A stretch of 29,793 bases of DNA from a virus: the IMG/VR virus record IMGVR_UViG_3300031785_000035, positions 1 through 29,793 of that record; one strand, 5' to 3'. The translations under genes and the position numbers were made by a program. Position 1 is the stretch's first letter. Every line of letters begins with the position of its first letter. The notes beneath the pieces are model-generated. The model was not told the origin of the DNA and did no database searches. It saw only the letters and a program-made list of their open reading frames with translations. Positions 16,221 through 23,553 of the stretch are shown here, one piece after another.

Positions 16221-16644
16221 GGGCAAACTCTATAAAGGATAAATTGTTTGGTCCGTAGGGAAATCTTCTTAAAAATTTAAACCCTAGAAACCTAAGTAAC
16301 TTTAAATGAACACTGTTTCTTTCGTCGACAATGTTCCACAGTAACTTTTCTGTTCTTGCGTTCACATACCGTTTAGCTTCACGAGCAAAGGTATGAGGAT
16401 AATCGTAGATAGCATCTGTACATAACATCCAGATCTGTCCATTGTTATGGACGCCTGCCATGCCTGCTATCTTTCCGTTGGGTACCTTAAAGTACACTGA
16501 ATCGCAGTTGTTGATACCAACTACCAGTGCATTTTCAGGGTCATGTCCATGACCTTCAGTAACCTCTCTACGGTCATCGGGTAGTAAATTAGAAGCCACC
16601 TGTATGGCAGCTTCCAATGTTGCTGGGTGAATGTATTTAGACAC
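16150..16644 (-). CDS. Internal virion protein A (T7 gp13-like, GNAT-like fold)
   Basis: A 164-residue protein similar in plan to T7 gp13 (138 residues): a central NGKIAGMAGVHNNGQIWMLCTD strand set, a helix (FAREAKRYVNARTEKLLWNIVD) and the end N-S-V-H-L-K-L-L-R-F-L-G-F-K-F, which corresponds to the T7 segment N-T-S-H-I-R-F-L-K-T-I-G-A. The fold resembles GNAT acetyltransferases, but T7 gp13 has no shown enzyme activity and is a virion morphogenesis factor. The last about 25 residues are Ser/Arg-rich and lie wholly in the overlap with gp14, so they are probably unconstrained. It overlaps tail tube B by 8 bases. Confidence 0.8.
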   Translation of the reverse strand: MSKYIHPATLEAAIQVASNLLPDDRREVTEGHGHDPENALVVGINNCDSVYFKVPNGKIAGMAGVHNNGQIWMLCTDAIYDYPHTFAREAKRYVNARTEKLLWNIVDERNSVHLKLLRFLGFKFLRRFPYGPNNLSFIEFARVQSSSDRTSSIRNRRSSSSVRK

Positions 16645-19630
16645 GCTGATAAAAATTATTATTGTAAACTCCTTCCCACGTTAGCGTATGTAATGTGGCA
16701 GGAGATGGGTGAGATGATTTAATTATTAAAGTAGTATTTATATTTCTGTCATATATAGGTACTGTTCTCAATATATCATCATTAAACACTCCCGGACTGT
16801 TAGCTAAAACAGTATCAGCCGGTGTAACTTCGTAGTCTTCGTTCCAATCTGGCTTACCTGTTCTTTGTAGTTGAATCTGGTAAAATCCTACTGGACCAAA
16901 TCCAAGTTTAACTCTATGTATAATAGTATTAGCTCTAGTGTCAGCCCTAAAACTCTGTCCTTCCTGACGTACATAGTATATAGTTGGCATGGTTACTGAC
17001 ATTGTATATAGATAACCTATATAAAAAGCCTGACCTGTCCAATCTCCAGTTATTTCTAAGTTATTACCATTGACAGTAATCTCTGCAAAGTTACCTACAG
17101 CTACCTTTGGGTCGGCTGTATCATCTATATCATATGCAGCTATGTTAGTATTACCACCATTTAAACCAGCCGGTCTAGCAAATGTAGTCTTACCTCCACT
17201 GTATGCACTAGAAGGTAGAGCTGCTACTGGCATTAGATAATCCATATGTACCCTATTATCATATAGAGCTACAGTGTCTGAATCCATCTTAATGCTATAT
17301 CTTAGTAAGTCACGCTGTGTACCAGTCTCCATAACAACATACAAAGAATCATCTTGAATACAATGGTATTTTATAGTTCCCGGTAAAGTCCATCTAAACC
17401 ACGACGCTAGTTTTCTATCTTCAATTTGATCGAAATATCTATAACCATATAAGGTAGAAGAACTATCCTCACTGAAAAATATAATTGAGTTTTCTCTTGA
17501 GTTACTTATTGTTTTTAAATCTTTCTCAAATAATCTAGAAACTACAGCACTCTGTTCTATAACTTGTGGTTCACCTTCTCTTAATATTCTTGCCATCTCG
17601 TAGAAACGAGAGAACTTACCAGCATTATCTAAGAAGCCTATTGTAGTACCAAGAGAGATAGGGTTAGTTGTAAAGTTAAAGTTGTAAGTAGAAAGAGCAT
17701 TAATTTTAGCTGTAAGTGGACTGAATGTATCACTGTCTGTAGTCAACATAAACTGTTGAGATTTAGCAAATAATACTAAGCCAGTGTTTACCTCTATTGC
17801 GTCAAACAAAGTAGCAGGATATTCTGAACTAGCTGATATATTTATAGGGTCACTAGCTATAAGTTGTATAGCTGACTTAGCAAAGAAATTAGTGAAGTCT
17901 CCCGGACGTGACATAATTATAAATTCGTCAGCCAGCATAGTAAACCTATTTCTAAAGAAACACATCTTATTTATAGGTCGACCAATAAACTCTGGTTCAG
18001 GGTTTGTGTCTTCATCACCTACTAGAGCATCATCCCATTTTGGAACTGCTGGTTGTACTGTACCGTCAATACTATATGTAGAACCATCTAATTCTGTTAA
18101 CCTAAATTTTGCATCGGCTGTTCTTATTAAAACAACAGGCATAGTAGCTCTGTTAAACCTAATAGGTCTACCGGGTTTAGCACACTCTGTCCATGAACCT
18201 TCACCATCTTTACCATTATTGCCTTCAAACTTTACAAAATAGTTATCTTCTTCAGCAGTACTGTTAACTACCTCTACTATCATTCCATGTTTACATTGTG
18301 TAGGAAGATCGCCAGCGTCATTAACTTTACCAGCTACTACATTTAACAGCTCTCCTACAGGAGTAGAGCCATTGAAGTTTGTAGATCTACTTACATGTAA
18401 TCCTGTACCAATCTGTGTAACAGTAAATCCGTTACCAGTGGTAGCTGTGGTACTACCAGTTATACCTTCTCTGATGTCTCCTAAGATACTTTCAGCAGTA
18501 ATTGTTGTTTCTGTATCGAAGGGTGTAGGGTTTGGTCTGACTAATGCTAGGTTACCTTGTACTTTAGCGATACTAACTTGTTCTACAGTAACCGTATAGA
18601 TAGCATTTTTCATAAAGACATCAAATGTGTCACCTTCATGCCATCCCTCTCCACCATGTAGTAGGTCGTATGTTGTTGTATATCTAGCCTGATATGTAGT
18701 TGTTTGGTTTTCTCCAGAACCAGTTGTAAATGGTACTGACTGTCCAGTTGTAGCTATACGGAAATAAAGGTTTGATCTACCAGAGGAGTTGTTATTATTA
18801 ATGTTGACAGTGTGTGTACCGTCGGCATATGTAGAGCCATCATCTGTGTATGTCGTATTAGAACCTATGTTAAATATTTTAGTGCCTACGTTAGGAGCAT
18901 AAGCATCTCTGTTATCTCCTGAAGAAGCTGCACATCTAGTTGATTGACTTTTCCTACTACCTTTAGCAACCATGTTACCACTGCTATTACAGTAGTTATT
19001 ACTGGACTTAACCATGTCCACTCTAATACGTGTAACGGTTCTTACTGTTGAAAGATCAGCAGGGTCTGTACTATCAAATAAATTTACAGAATATTGTTTT
19101 GCATAAGATATACTTTTTAGTTCAATAAATACTTCTTTTAAATAATTTCCTACTGGTTCTACATCGTTTGTACCAGTAAGCATAGCAGGAGTCTTAGTCC
19201 TATTATTTAAGTAAGTAAAGTCATTAAGAGTTAGTGTCTGTATATCTTCATCACCTGTGTGATATAAATATTTACCAGCACCAGTTCCTGTAGTAGCATC
19301 TACTACATCTACTTCATCTCCGGCATTGTGTAGTGTGTTACCAAGTGGGTCTAGTACTTTTACACACGCCCACATTTTTATTAAACCATCTCTTCTTATC
19401 TGTCCTATATATTGCTCGTTCTCATCTCTGTAGTAATGAAACCATTTACCGTTATTAGTAGAATTAGTTAACGTTGACACAAACTCACCAGCCGGTCTCT
19501 TTAACAATCCTTGTGTAATGTCAGGCACTGCATTTAGCATGTCTCTTGTCTGACCGGGAATCTTCTGTTCGTCAGGCTGTTGTGAAATACCAGCGTTCAG
19601 ACTATGTATAGTTTGTGTAATGTTTGCCAT
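16637..19630 (-). CDS. Tail tubular protein B / nozzle (T7 gp12-like)
   Basis: A 997-residue beta-rich protein, longer than T7 gp12 (794). The N-terminus (MANITQTIHSLNAGISQQPDEQKIPGQTRDMLNAVPDITQGL) carries the conserved G-I-S-Q-Q-P and N-x-x-P-D-x-x-x-G-L-x-K-R-P patterns of podoviral nozzle proteins. It forms the tail nozzle through which DNA leaves and which the fibres surround. It starts in a TAATG overlap with tail tube A. The extra length is mostly between residues 190 and 520 (Ser/Asn/Thr-rich), which may be surface loops. Confidence 0.9.
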   Translation of the reverse strand: MANITQTIHSLNAGISQQPDEQKIPGQTRDMLNAVPDITQGLLKRPAGEFVSTLTNSTNNGKWFHYYRDENEQYIGQIRRDGLIKMWACVKVLDPLGNTLHNAGDEVDVVDATTGTGAGKYLYHTGDEDIQTLTLNDFTYLNNRTKTPAMLTGTNDVEPVGNYLKEVFIELKSISYAKQYSVNLFDSTDPADLSTVRTVTRIRVDMVKSSNNYCNSSGNMVAKGSRKSQSTRCAASSGDNRDAYAPNVGTKIFNIGSNTTYTDDGSTYADGTHTVNINNNNSSGRSNLYFRIATTGQSVPFTTGSGENQTTTYQARYTTTYDLLHGGEGWHEGDTFDVFMKNAIYTVTVEQVSIAKVQGNLALVRPNPTPFDTETTITAESILGDIREGITGSTTATTGNGFTVTQIGTGLHVSRSTNFNGSTPVGELLNVVAGKVNDAGDLPTQCKHGMIVEVVNSTAEEDNYFVKFEGNNGKDGEGSWTECAKPGRPIRFNRATMPVVLIRTADAKFRLTELDGSTYSIDGTVQPAVPKWDDALVGDEDTNPEPEFIGRPINKMCFFRNRFTMLADEFIIMSRPGDFTNFFAKSAIQLIASDPINISASSEYPATLFDAIEVNTGLVLFAKSQQFMLTTDSDTFSPLTAKINALSTYNFNFTTNPISLGTTIGFLDNAGKFSRFYEMARILREGEPQVIEQSAVVSRLFEKDLKTISNSRENSIIFFSEDSSSTLYGYRYFDQIEDRKLASWFRWTLPGTIKYHCIQDDSLYVVMETGTQRDLLRYSIKMDSDTVALYDNRVHMDYLMPVAALPSSAYSGGKTTFARPAGLNGGNTNIAAYDIDDTADPKVAVGNFAEITVNGNNLEITGDWTGQAFYIGYLYTMSVTMPTIYYVRQEGQSFRADTRANTIIHRVKLGFGPVGFYQIQLQRTGKPDWNEDYEVTPADTVLANSPGVFNDDILRTVPIYDRNINTTLIIKSSHPSPATLHTLTWEGVYNNNFYQRV

Positions 19631-20247
19631 TATCTAAATAGTGATTTATAAGGTTGGTAAGCTCTGTACTTGCTTTCTTGAGGAAAGCCCATAAAGTTAT
19701 GGTCACCTTGTTCTGTTTCATATTCCAAAGCGTTAGCTCTAGCTTGTTGTTCTTCTACCTGAAGTAACTTAACTAGATCACCATTGGAAACAAGTTGTGT
19801 AGCAGCACGCATAGATGCTCTGGCTATTATGTATCTCTGTATAGCTGGAGGTACATCTGTAAATGCGTATAGTGTAATTATGTCAAAGTAAAAGTCTTGA
19901 GTAAATACGTTGGTCTGGTGTATGGTGTCATATAATTTACCATCTCTTCTGACAACGTTTGTCTCTCTGTCAATCTGACCATCACTGATGTCATAAAGTA
20001 TGGCGTTAGCTGGTACTACATAGTTACCATTTCCATCAGGAGATTTTTTTACTCTGTACTCTGAATTAAATGTCCAGCCTGTAGATTGTACATCTTTGTT
20101 AACTTCATTAAGTAAATTAACAATGAATTGTATCTCTGGATTTAGTAGTGCATCACCTGTAGTATTAGTCACAGGGGATTGACCAATGCTACCCAAGATA
20201 GAGTTCACTGCGGATAGTTCGGTATCGGTGCTTATTTGAATAGCCAT
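19630..20247 (-). CDS. Tail tubular protein A / gatekeeper (T7 gp11-like)
   Basis: From the ATG at 20247 the protein has 205 residues (MAIQISTDTELSAVNSILGS), near the 196 of T7 gp11, which forms the adaptor ring between portal and nozzle. The opening T-E-L-S-A-V-N-x-x-L-x-x-I-G-Q-S-P-V and later W-x-F-N-x-E-Y-x-V are typical. A longer TTG frame (20286) would translate through the terminator hairpin and is rejected. The ATG directly follows the T-run of the terminator after capsid, so the ribosome binding region overlaps a hairpin. A C-terminal Arg (KSLFR) ends the protein. Confidence 0.9.
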   Translation of the reverse strand: MAIQISTDTELSAVNSILGSIGQSPVTNTTGDALLNPEIQFIVNLLNEVNKDVQSTGWTFNSEYRVKKSPDGNGNYVVPANAILYDISDGQIDRETNVVRRDGKLYDTIHQTNVFTQDFYFDIITLYAFTDVPPAIQRYIIARASMRAATQLVSNGDLVKLLQVEEQQARANALEYETEQGDHNFMGFPQESKYRAYQPYKSLFR

Positions 20248-20271
20248 AAAAAAAAGGGAGCCGAAGCTCCC
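20248..20271 (-). terminator. Intrinsic terminator after the capsid gene (T7 T-phi analogue)
   Basis: On the minus strand GGGAGC-TTCG-GCTCCC (20271-20256) forms a 6-bp GC-rich hairpin with a stable UUCG tetraloop, followed by eight T (20255-20248). This is a complete rho-independent terminator 15 bases after the capsid stop. T7 has its main late terminator at the same place, just after gene 10, which lets capsid be made in excess over the tail genes. Confidence 0.93.
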
Positions 20272-20286
20272 GTATAAAGTTTGCAA

Positions 20287-21411
20287 TTAGAATGCAGATG
20301 GTGCTGTTGCGCCAACATACAATTCTACAGCAGCAGCAGGGTTTAAGTAGTCTGCTCCCATAGCCATGCGACCTAAGATCACATCACCTTGGTATACAAC
20401 AGACACATCTCCTGATGTTACCTGTACTTGAGGACCTATAGCCTCAACAACTCCAGCAGCTTCTTTCTGGAAGATAAGTCCACAAGACTTAGCTCCTACT
20501 TCAGCAGCTTGACCGTAGTCGTTCTTGATACCAGTCTGAGAACCATTAGCATTCTCTAGTGCTGGACCAATGTGAGAACCAAGATTAGTTGGTGCTGTCT
20601 TACCTGTAGTTCCGCCGTAAGCTGTACCATACTTGCCAAGGAAAGGAATATTCATTGACTTGTAGATCTGGATTCCAGCGATTTCTACAACGCCATTACC
20701 TGACTGTAATGCTGTACCTTGAACGTCTCTGTTGATTAGTCCATTGTTACCAGCTTCAGTGATAAGTGCGTAGTACTGTCTTGGGTTTAGAACAGCCATT
20801 CTTCCAGCAGAGCTAACGCCTTTCTCGTCTAATGCAGCAGCAGCTTCATAGAAAGCATTTACTAATGCAGAAGAACTGAATGCGTCAGAATCGTTTGTTG
20901 ATGTACCAACTCTGATCTGTGTTCCACCGGGCTCTACAAAGTTTGACTTTGTAATTGGAGAAGCAGCCCTAGCTCCTCTTGTGATTGCTCTGAAGATGAG
21001 TCTATCATACTTCTCAGCTAATGCGTATCCAATCTTCTTGGAAATTTCTCCTCTCAACTCGAAGTGTGCGAGTGTTTCGTCTAGCTCATATACGAATGCA
21101 CTAGAAATTAGGAGCTCGTCGCATGTAATTGTTTTTTCTGCGACTGGAGGTGCGCCGTCACTGTTACCTAAGATGCTGTTACCGGGAGTATGGAACTCAG
21201 CAGTTGTACGTCCAGTATAAATGAACTGTAAACTCTTTCCGTTCTTAAGTGTTCTCTTCATCACCATGTCACGAGCGATTGTCTCGTGCTGGAATCCTTT
21301 GAACATTTCTCCTGAGAACAATTTAAGGTAGAGTGCACGGGAGTCACCTGTAGAGTTTGACTGACCTTGGCGTGTTAGCGAGGTTGTCAAATCTGAACTC
21401 TGGTGAGCCAT
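20287..21411 (-). CDS. Major capsid protein (T7 gp10-like)
   Basis: A 374-residue protein with HK97-fold podoviral capsid hallmarks: N-terminal MAHQSSDLTTSLTRQGQSNS, LYLKLFSGEMFKGFQHETIARDMVMKRTLKNGKSLQF, G-R-T-T-A-E-F-H-T-P-G, and a long spine helix DRLIFRAITRGARAASP. T7 gp10A is 345 residues. It follows scaffold in order, although the host-gene cassette is inserted between them. It is preceded by a structured 307-base leader and followed by a strong terminator, so it can be expressed as its own unit. I see no sign of the T7 gp10B frameshift. Only a weak ribosome binding site (AAGATA) precedes the ATG. Confidence 0.93.
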   Translation of the reverse strand: MAHQSSDLTTSLTRQGQSNSTGDSRALYLKLFSGEMFKGFQHETIARDMVMKRTLKNGKSLQFIYTGRTTAEFHTPGNSILGNSDGAPPVAEKTITCDELLISSAFVYELDETLAHFELRGEISKKIGYALAEKYDRLIFRAITRGARAASPITKSNFVEPGGTQIRVGTSTNDSDAFSSSALVNAFYEAAAALDEKGVSSAGRMAVLNPRQYYALITEAGNNGLINRDVQGTALQSGNGVVEIAGIQIYKSMNIPFLGKYGTAYGGTTGKTAPTNLGSHIGPALENANGSQTGIKNDYGQAAEVGAKSCGLIFQKEAAGVVEAIGPQVQVTSGDVSVVYQGDVILGRMAMGADYLNPAAAVELYVGATAPSAF

Positions 21412-21465
21412 GATTTATCTTAAATGTAAGGGTATTATGTATCGTCTTCTAGCCTAGAATGTTGT

Positions 21466-21500
21466 CAGTCTTAATTGGTCTAACGTGAGACTGGCACGTT
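21466..21500 (-). promoter_or_regulatory. Possible H-type RNA pseudoknot in capsid leader
   Basis: AACGTG (21500-21495) can pair with CACGTT (21487-21482). The loop between them contains CAGTCT (21493-21488), which is exactly complementary to AGACTG at 21471-21466. Both stems are six perfect pairs in the interleaved order of an H-type pseudoknot. A competing GTCT/AGAC hairpin is also possible. It lies 55 bases before the capsid start and could control translation or protect the RNA 5' end; function is inference. Confidence 0.45.
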
Positions 21501-21524
21501 TTGTGGTCTTTTCCCACCGTCGAC

Positions 21525-21558
21525 GGCTTAAAGGTGTCCTCCGCAGAGGGCTTTAGCC
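21525..21558 (-). promoter_or_regulatory. Two-level stem-loop in capsid leader
   Basis: An outer stem GGCT/AGCC plus CTTT/AAAG with one bulged base encloses an inner CCTC/GAGG hairpin with a 4-base loop. Immediately downstream (21526-21517) lies the perfect palindrome CCGTCGACGG. No T-run follows, so it is not a terminator. The role is unknown; candidates are RNA stability, a processing site or a phage polymerase promoter element. Confidence 0.4.
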
Positions 21559-21566
21559 AAATTGAG

Positions 21567-21590
21567 TAGGGAGGATTTGCACCTCCCCTA
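21567..21590 (-). promoter_or_regulatory. GC-rich hairpin after the 17-codon ORF
   Basis: GGGAGG (21587-21582) and CCTCCC (21574-21569) pair around the loop TGCAAAT, with two outer A-T pairs across a bulged base. It begins 4 bases after the stop of the short ORF. It superficially resembles a tRNA T-arm but has no acceptor or anticodon arm. It could act with the riboswitch as an expression platform or as an RNA-stabilising element. Confidence 0.45.
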
Positions 21591-21594
21591 TGAT

Positions 21595-21648
21595 CTACTT
21601 GATTACTCTTGTGTAAGACACGCCACGATATACGAAAGTAACTTTCAT
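21595..21648 (-). CDS. 17-residue peptide downstream of the riboswitch
   Basis: ATG at 21648, stop TAG at 21597-21595; the peptide is MKVTFVYRGVSYTRVIK. A clear ribosome binding site, GGAG at 21658-21655, lies 6 bases before the start and is better than those of most genes here. Short ORFs of about this size, with a Y-R-G motif, follow Downstream-peptide RNAs in marine picocyanobacteria. Peptide function is unknown. The YRG-x-x-Y core recurs, as I remember it, which suggests the peptide itself matters. The ORF is far too short for routine gene callers. Confidence 0.7.
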   Translation of the reverse strand: MKVTFVYRGVSYTRVIK

Positions 21649-21671
21649 CGCTATCTCCATATACCTAGACC

Positions 21672-21715
21672 CCGTTCCATGCCTAGGATTCATGCGTCCC
21701 GGTTGGGATGAACGG
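21672..21715 (-). promoter_or_regulatory. Glutamine-II (Downstream-peptide) riboswitch candidate
   Basis: On the minus strand, P1 is CCGTTC (21715-21710) pairing with GAACGG (21677-21672). Inside, TCCC-AACC-GGGA forms P2, followed by the core CGCATG and a short linker to GGAACGG. The order CGTTCATCC ... GGGACGCATG ... GGAACGG matches what I know of the glnA/Downstream-peptide RNA group, proven glutamine aptamers. It starts 4 bases after the stop of the upstream oxygenase gene and is followed by the short ORF the family is named for. Glutamine binding would report nitrogen sufficiency; likely control is of translation of the peptide and perhaps of capsid. Recognised by eye, not by covariance search. 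Confidence 0.8.
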
Positions 21716-21718
21716 ACG

Positions 21719-22294
21719 TTAAGTGTCTATTTTTATATTGAAAGAAATAGAAATCCTATCTTCGTTAGATTGGTTAGGTAGGACTCCATGTTTTAAGTGT
21801 GCTGGAAATATTAATAGTAATCCTTTTATAGGTTTAATAAAATTTTGAACATATTGATTATGTTGTTCCCTAGCTGCGTTAGTATATGTAACTAACTCAG
21901 TATGCGAAACAAAACTCTGGGGGTTCCCAAACGAAATATGTCCTGAATTTTCTGGAACATCTATATAAAAAACTCCTGACAAATGACTATTTGGATGGTC
22001 GTGGACCATGTTATAGCTTTGAGGACCGTTAATATTTATCCAATAATTTACAATATCTAACCTTGAATTAAAAGAATTACTGATAGTTTCATTAAATATT
22101 TTATACAAACTATCTGAAATTAAAGTCTTTTTTCGTTGATAACCTAATGACTGCCATCCTCCTACATTGCTTAAGACATTACCTACAGGGTCTGCTTGTC
22201 TCGCCTTTAAACAATAAGGTTTGATTCGTTCATCAACATCTGTTTCTATTATGTGTATTAAAGTTGGAAACAAATATTCAGCATTATACTTCAT
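21719..22294 (-). CDS. 2OG-Fe(II) oxygenase-like protein (third of cassette)
   Basis: From the ATG at 22294 it has 191 residues (MKYNAEYLFPTLIHIIETDV); a GTG frame to 22336 is less likely. It follows the pattern of a putative 2OG-Fe(II) oxygenase family (TIGR02466 type): N-Y-W-I-N-I-N-G (83-90), H98-D-H100-P-N-S-H-L-S-G-V-F-Y-I, a G-H-I-S-F strand, GLLLIFPAHLKHGVLPN with H169, and R180 (DRISISFN). These would be the iron and 2-oxoglutarate ligands. Substrate unknown. It is immediately followed by the glutamine-II riboswitch candidate, a suggestive pairing because 2-oxoglutarate and glutamine are opposite nitrogen signals in cyanobacteria; that link is inference. Confidence 0.8.
   Translation of the reverse strand: MKYNAEYLFPTLIHIIETDVDERIKPYCLKARQADPVGNVLSNVGGWQSLGYQRKKTLISDSLYKIFNETISNSFNSRLDIVNYWININGPQSYNMVHDHPNSHLSGVFYIDVPENSGHISFGNPQSFVSHTELVTYTNAAREQHNQYVQNFIKPIKGLLLIFPAHLKHGVLPNQSNEDRISISFNIKIDT
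21732..21737 (-). promoter_or_regulatory. Candidate -10 box upstream of the riboswitch
   Basis: TATAAA on the minus strand (21737-21732), inside the 3' end of the oxygenase gene, in an A/T-rich run. A start about 7 bases downstream would put the RNA 5' end about 10 bases before riboswitch stem P1. There is no convincing -35 (GATAGG at 17-base spacing), which is common for cyanobacterial and phage promoters. Weak evidence on its own. Confidence 0.3.
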
Positions 22295-22353
22295 GGTGGT
22301 GTACAGGTGGACGTGGCTGCCAGTGTCGGGTGACACCGGAGATGATAAAGATA

Positions 22354-22473
22354 TTAGTTATCAGAGTTATCAGAGTCAGAAAGTTCTTTATCAGTTTCTT
22401 TCTTTTCTTCTTCTTTATTACAAGGTTCAAAGCTAGTAATACTCGCTCTCATTTTATCTGATTGATGCTTCAT
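22354..22473 (-). CDS. 39-residue acidic-tailed peptide coupled to psbA
   Basis: ORF starting [20 protein letters not shown] and ending in a charged, Asp/Ser-rich tail ([19 protein letters not shown]). Its ATG overlaps the psbA stop in an ATGA arrangement, so ribosomes finishing D1 could re-initiate on it. The stop is followed by a 59-base gap to the third oxygenase start. There is no signal peptide or membrane helix and one Cys. I do not recognise it. The tight coupling is the main reason to call it; it could also be chance in an A-rich spacer. Confidence 0.5.
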   Translation of the reverse strand: MKHQSDKMRASITSFEPCNKEEEKKETDKELSDSDNSDN

Positions 22474-23549
22474 CCTATTGATGGAGCTGATAGTGCAACC
22501 TGAGTAGCCTCGGCTGAAGCTAGATCAAGTGGGAAGTTGTGAGCGTTACGCTCGTGCATTACTTCCATACCTAAACTTTGTCTGTTTAATACGTCAGCCC
22601 AAGTAGGAATTACTTTACCATTAGCATCAACTACTGATTGGTTAAAGTTGAAACCATTAAGATTGAAAGCCATAGTACTGATTCCCATGGAGGTAAGCCA
22701 TATGCCAACCACGGGGAAAGCACCAAGAAAGAAATGTAAAGCACGAGAATTATTGAAAGAAGCATATTGAAATATAAGTCTACCAAAGTATCCGTGTGCA
22801 GCTACGATGTTATAAGTCTCGCCTTCCTGACCAAACTTATACCCGTAGTTCTGTGATTCAGTTTCCGTGGTCTCCCGAATGATTGAGGAAGTAACAAGGC
22901 TTCCGTGCATAGCAGCAAACAAAGCACCACCAAATACCCCTGCAACGCCGAGCATATGGAATGGGTGCATAAGAATGTTGTGTTCTGCTTGGAAGACAAA
23001 CATGAAGTTGAATGTTCCACTGATTCCTAAAGGCATACCGTCAGAGAATGAACCCTGACCAAATGGATAAACTAAGAATACAGCTAGAGCTGCTGACAAT
23101 GGAGCTGTGTATGCCACAAATATCCATGGTCTCATACCTAGTCTGTATGATAGTTCCCACTGTCTACCAGCGTATGCTGCTACTCCTATTAAGAAGTGAA
23201 AGACAATGAGTTGATATGGTCCGCCGTTGTATAACCACTCGTCTAAAGTGCCAGCTTCCCAGATCGGGTAAAAGTGCAATCCTATTGCGTTGGAGCTAGG
23301 GACTACTGCTCCAGATATAATATTGTTCCCGTACATTAACGAGCCGGAAACTGGCTCACGTATGCCATCTATGTCTACAGGCGGTGCTGCAACAAAGGCG
23401 ATTATGAAACATGTGGTAGCAGTTAGTAACGCTGGAATCATTAGCACACCAAACCAGCCTACATATAGACGGTTGTTTGTGCTAGTAACCCAGTTACAAA
23501 ACTTTTCCCAGTTGGTAGTAGTGTCTCTTTGTAGTGAGATTGCTGCCAT
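22470..23549 (-). CDS. psbA: Photosystem II D1 protein
   Basis: A 359-residue D1 that keeps standard numbering throughout. It carries Y161 (YZ), D170, H190, H198, H215, S264, H272, H332, E333, D342 and A344, so manganese cluster, quinone, iron and chlorophyll ligands are all present, and the C-terminal extension is cleavable after A344. Residue 130 is Gln, the low-light D1:1 type. There is no intron, frameshift or truncation. Phage-made D1 replaces photodamaged host D1 in the thylakoid membrane, keeping energy supply during infection. It starts 4 bases after the upstream oxygenase stop, so there is no separate 5' leader (no room for a photoRC RNA). Confidence 0.98.
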   Translation of the reverse strand: MAAISLQRDTTTNWEKFCNWVTSTNNRLYVGWFGVLMIPALLTATTCFIIAFVAAPPVDIDGIREPVSGSLMYGNNIISGAVVPSSNAIGLHFYPIWEAGTLDEWLYNGGPYQLIVFHFLIGVAAYAGRQWELSYRLGMRPWIFVAYTAPLSAALAVFLVYPFGQGSFSDGMPLGISGTFNFMFVFQAEHNILMHPFHMLGVAGVFGGALFAAMHGSLVTSSIIRETTETESQNYGYKFGQEGETYNIVAAHGYFGRLIFQYASFNNSRALHFFLGAFPVVGIWLTSMGISTMAFNLNGFNFNQSVVDANGKVIPTWADVLNRQSLGMEVMHERNAHNFPLDLASAEATQVALSAPSIG

Positions 23550-23553
23550 TTGA

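Larger units (their letters stand above)
21412..21718 (-). other. 307-base structured leader before the capsid gene
   Basis: The longest stretch in the window without a long gene. In transcription order it holds a glutamine-II riboswitch-like element (21715-21672), a 17-codon ORF with a good ribosome binding site (21658-21595), a 6-bp hairpin with outer pairs (21590-21567), a two-level stem (21558-21525), a perfect 10-base palindrome (21526-21517) and a pseudoknot-capable block (21500-21466), then about 50 A/T-rich bases to the capsid ATG. No U-run follows any of these stems, so they look like RNA structure rather than terminators. Confidence 0.75.

Noticed and set aside
20248-20286. TTG start at 20286 for tail tube A
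   Set aside because: It would translate through the terminator hairpin and add 13 residues unlike T7 gp11; the ATG at 20247 matches the family start.
21567-21660. tRNA-like T-arm (GGAGG-TGCAAAT-CCTCC) in the capsid leader
   Set aside because: The loop has G at the position of the invariant second T, no acceptor, D or anticodon arm can be paired around it, and the region is occupied by the short ORF and riboswitch tail.
21412-22470. Phage polymerase promoter of the Syn5 type (ATTGGGCACCCGTAA)
   Set aside because: I looked for this or its reverse complement in the window and saw no match; the promoter sequence used by this phage polymerase is unknown.
23550-23553. PhotoRC RNA or own promoter upstream of psbA
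   Set aside because: Only 4 bases separate psbA from the upstream stop; nothing resembling the motif fits.
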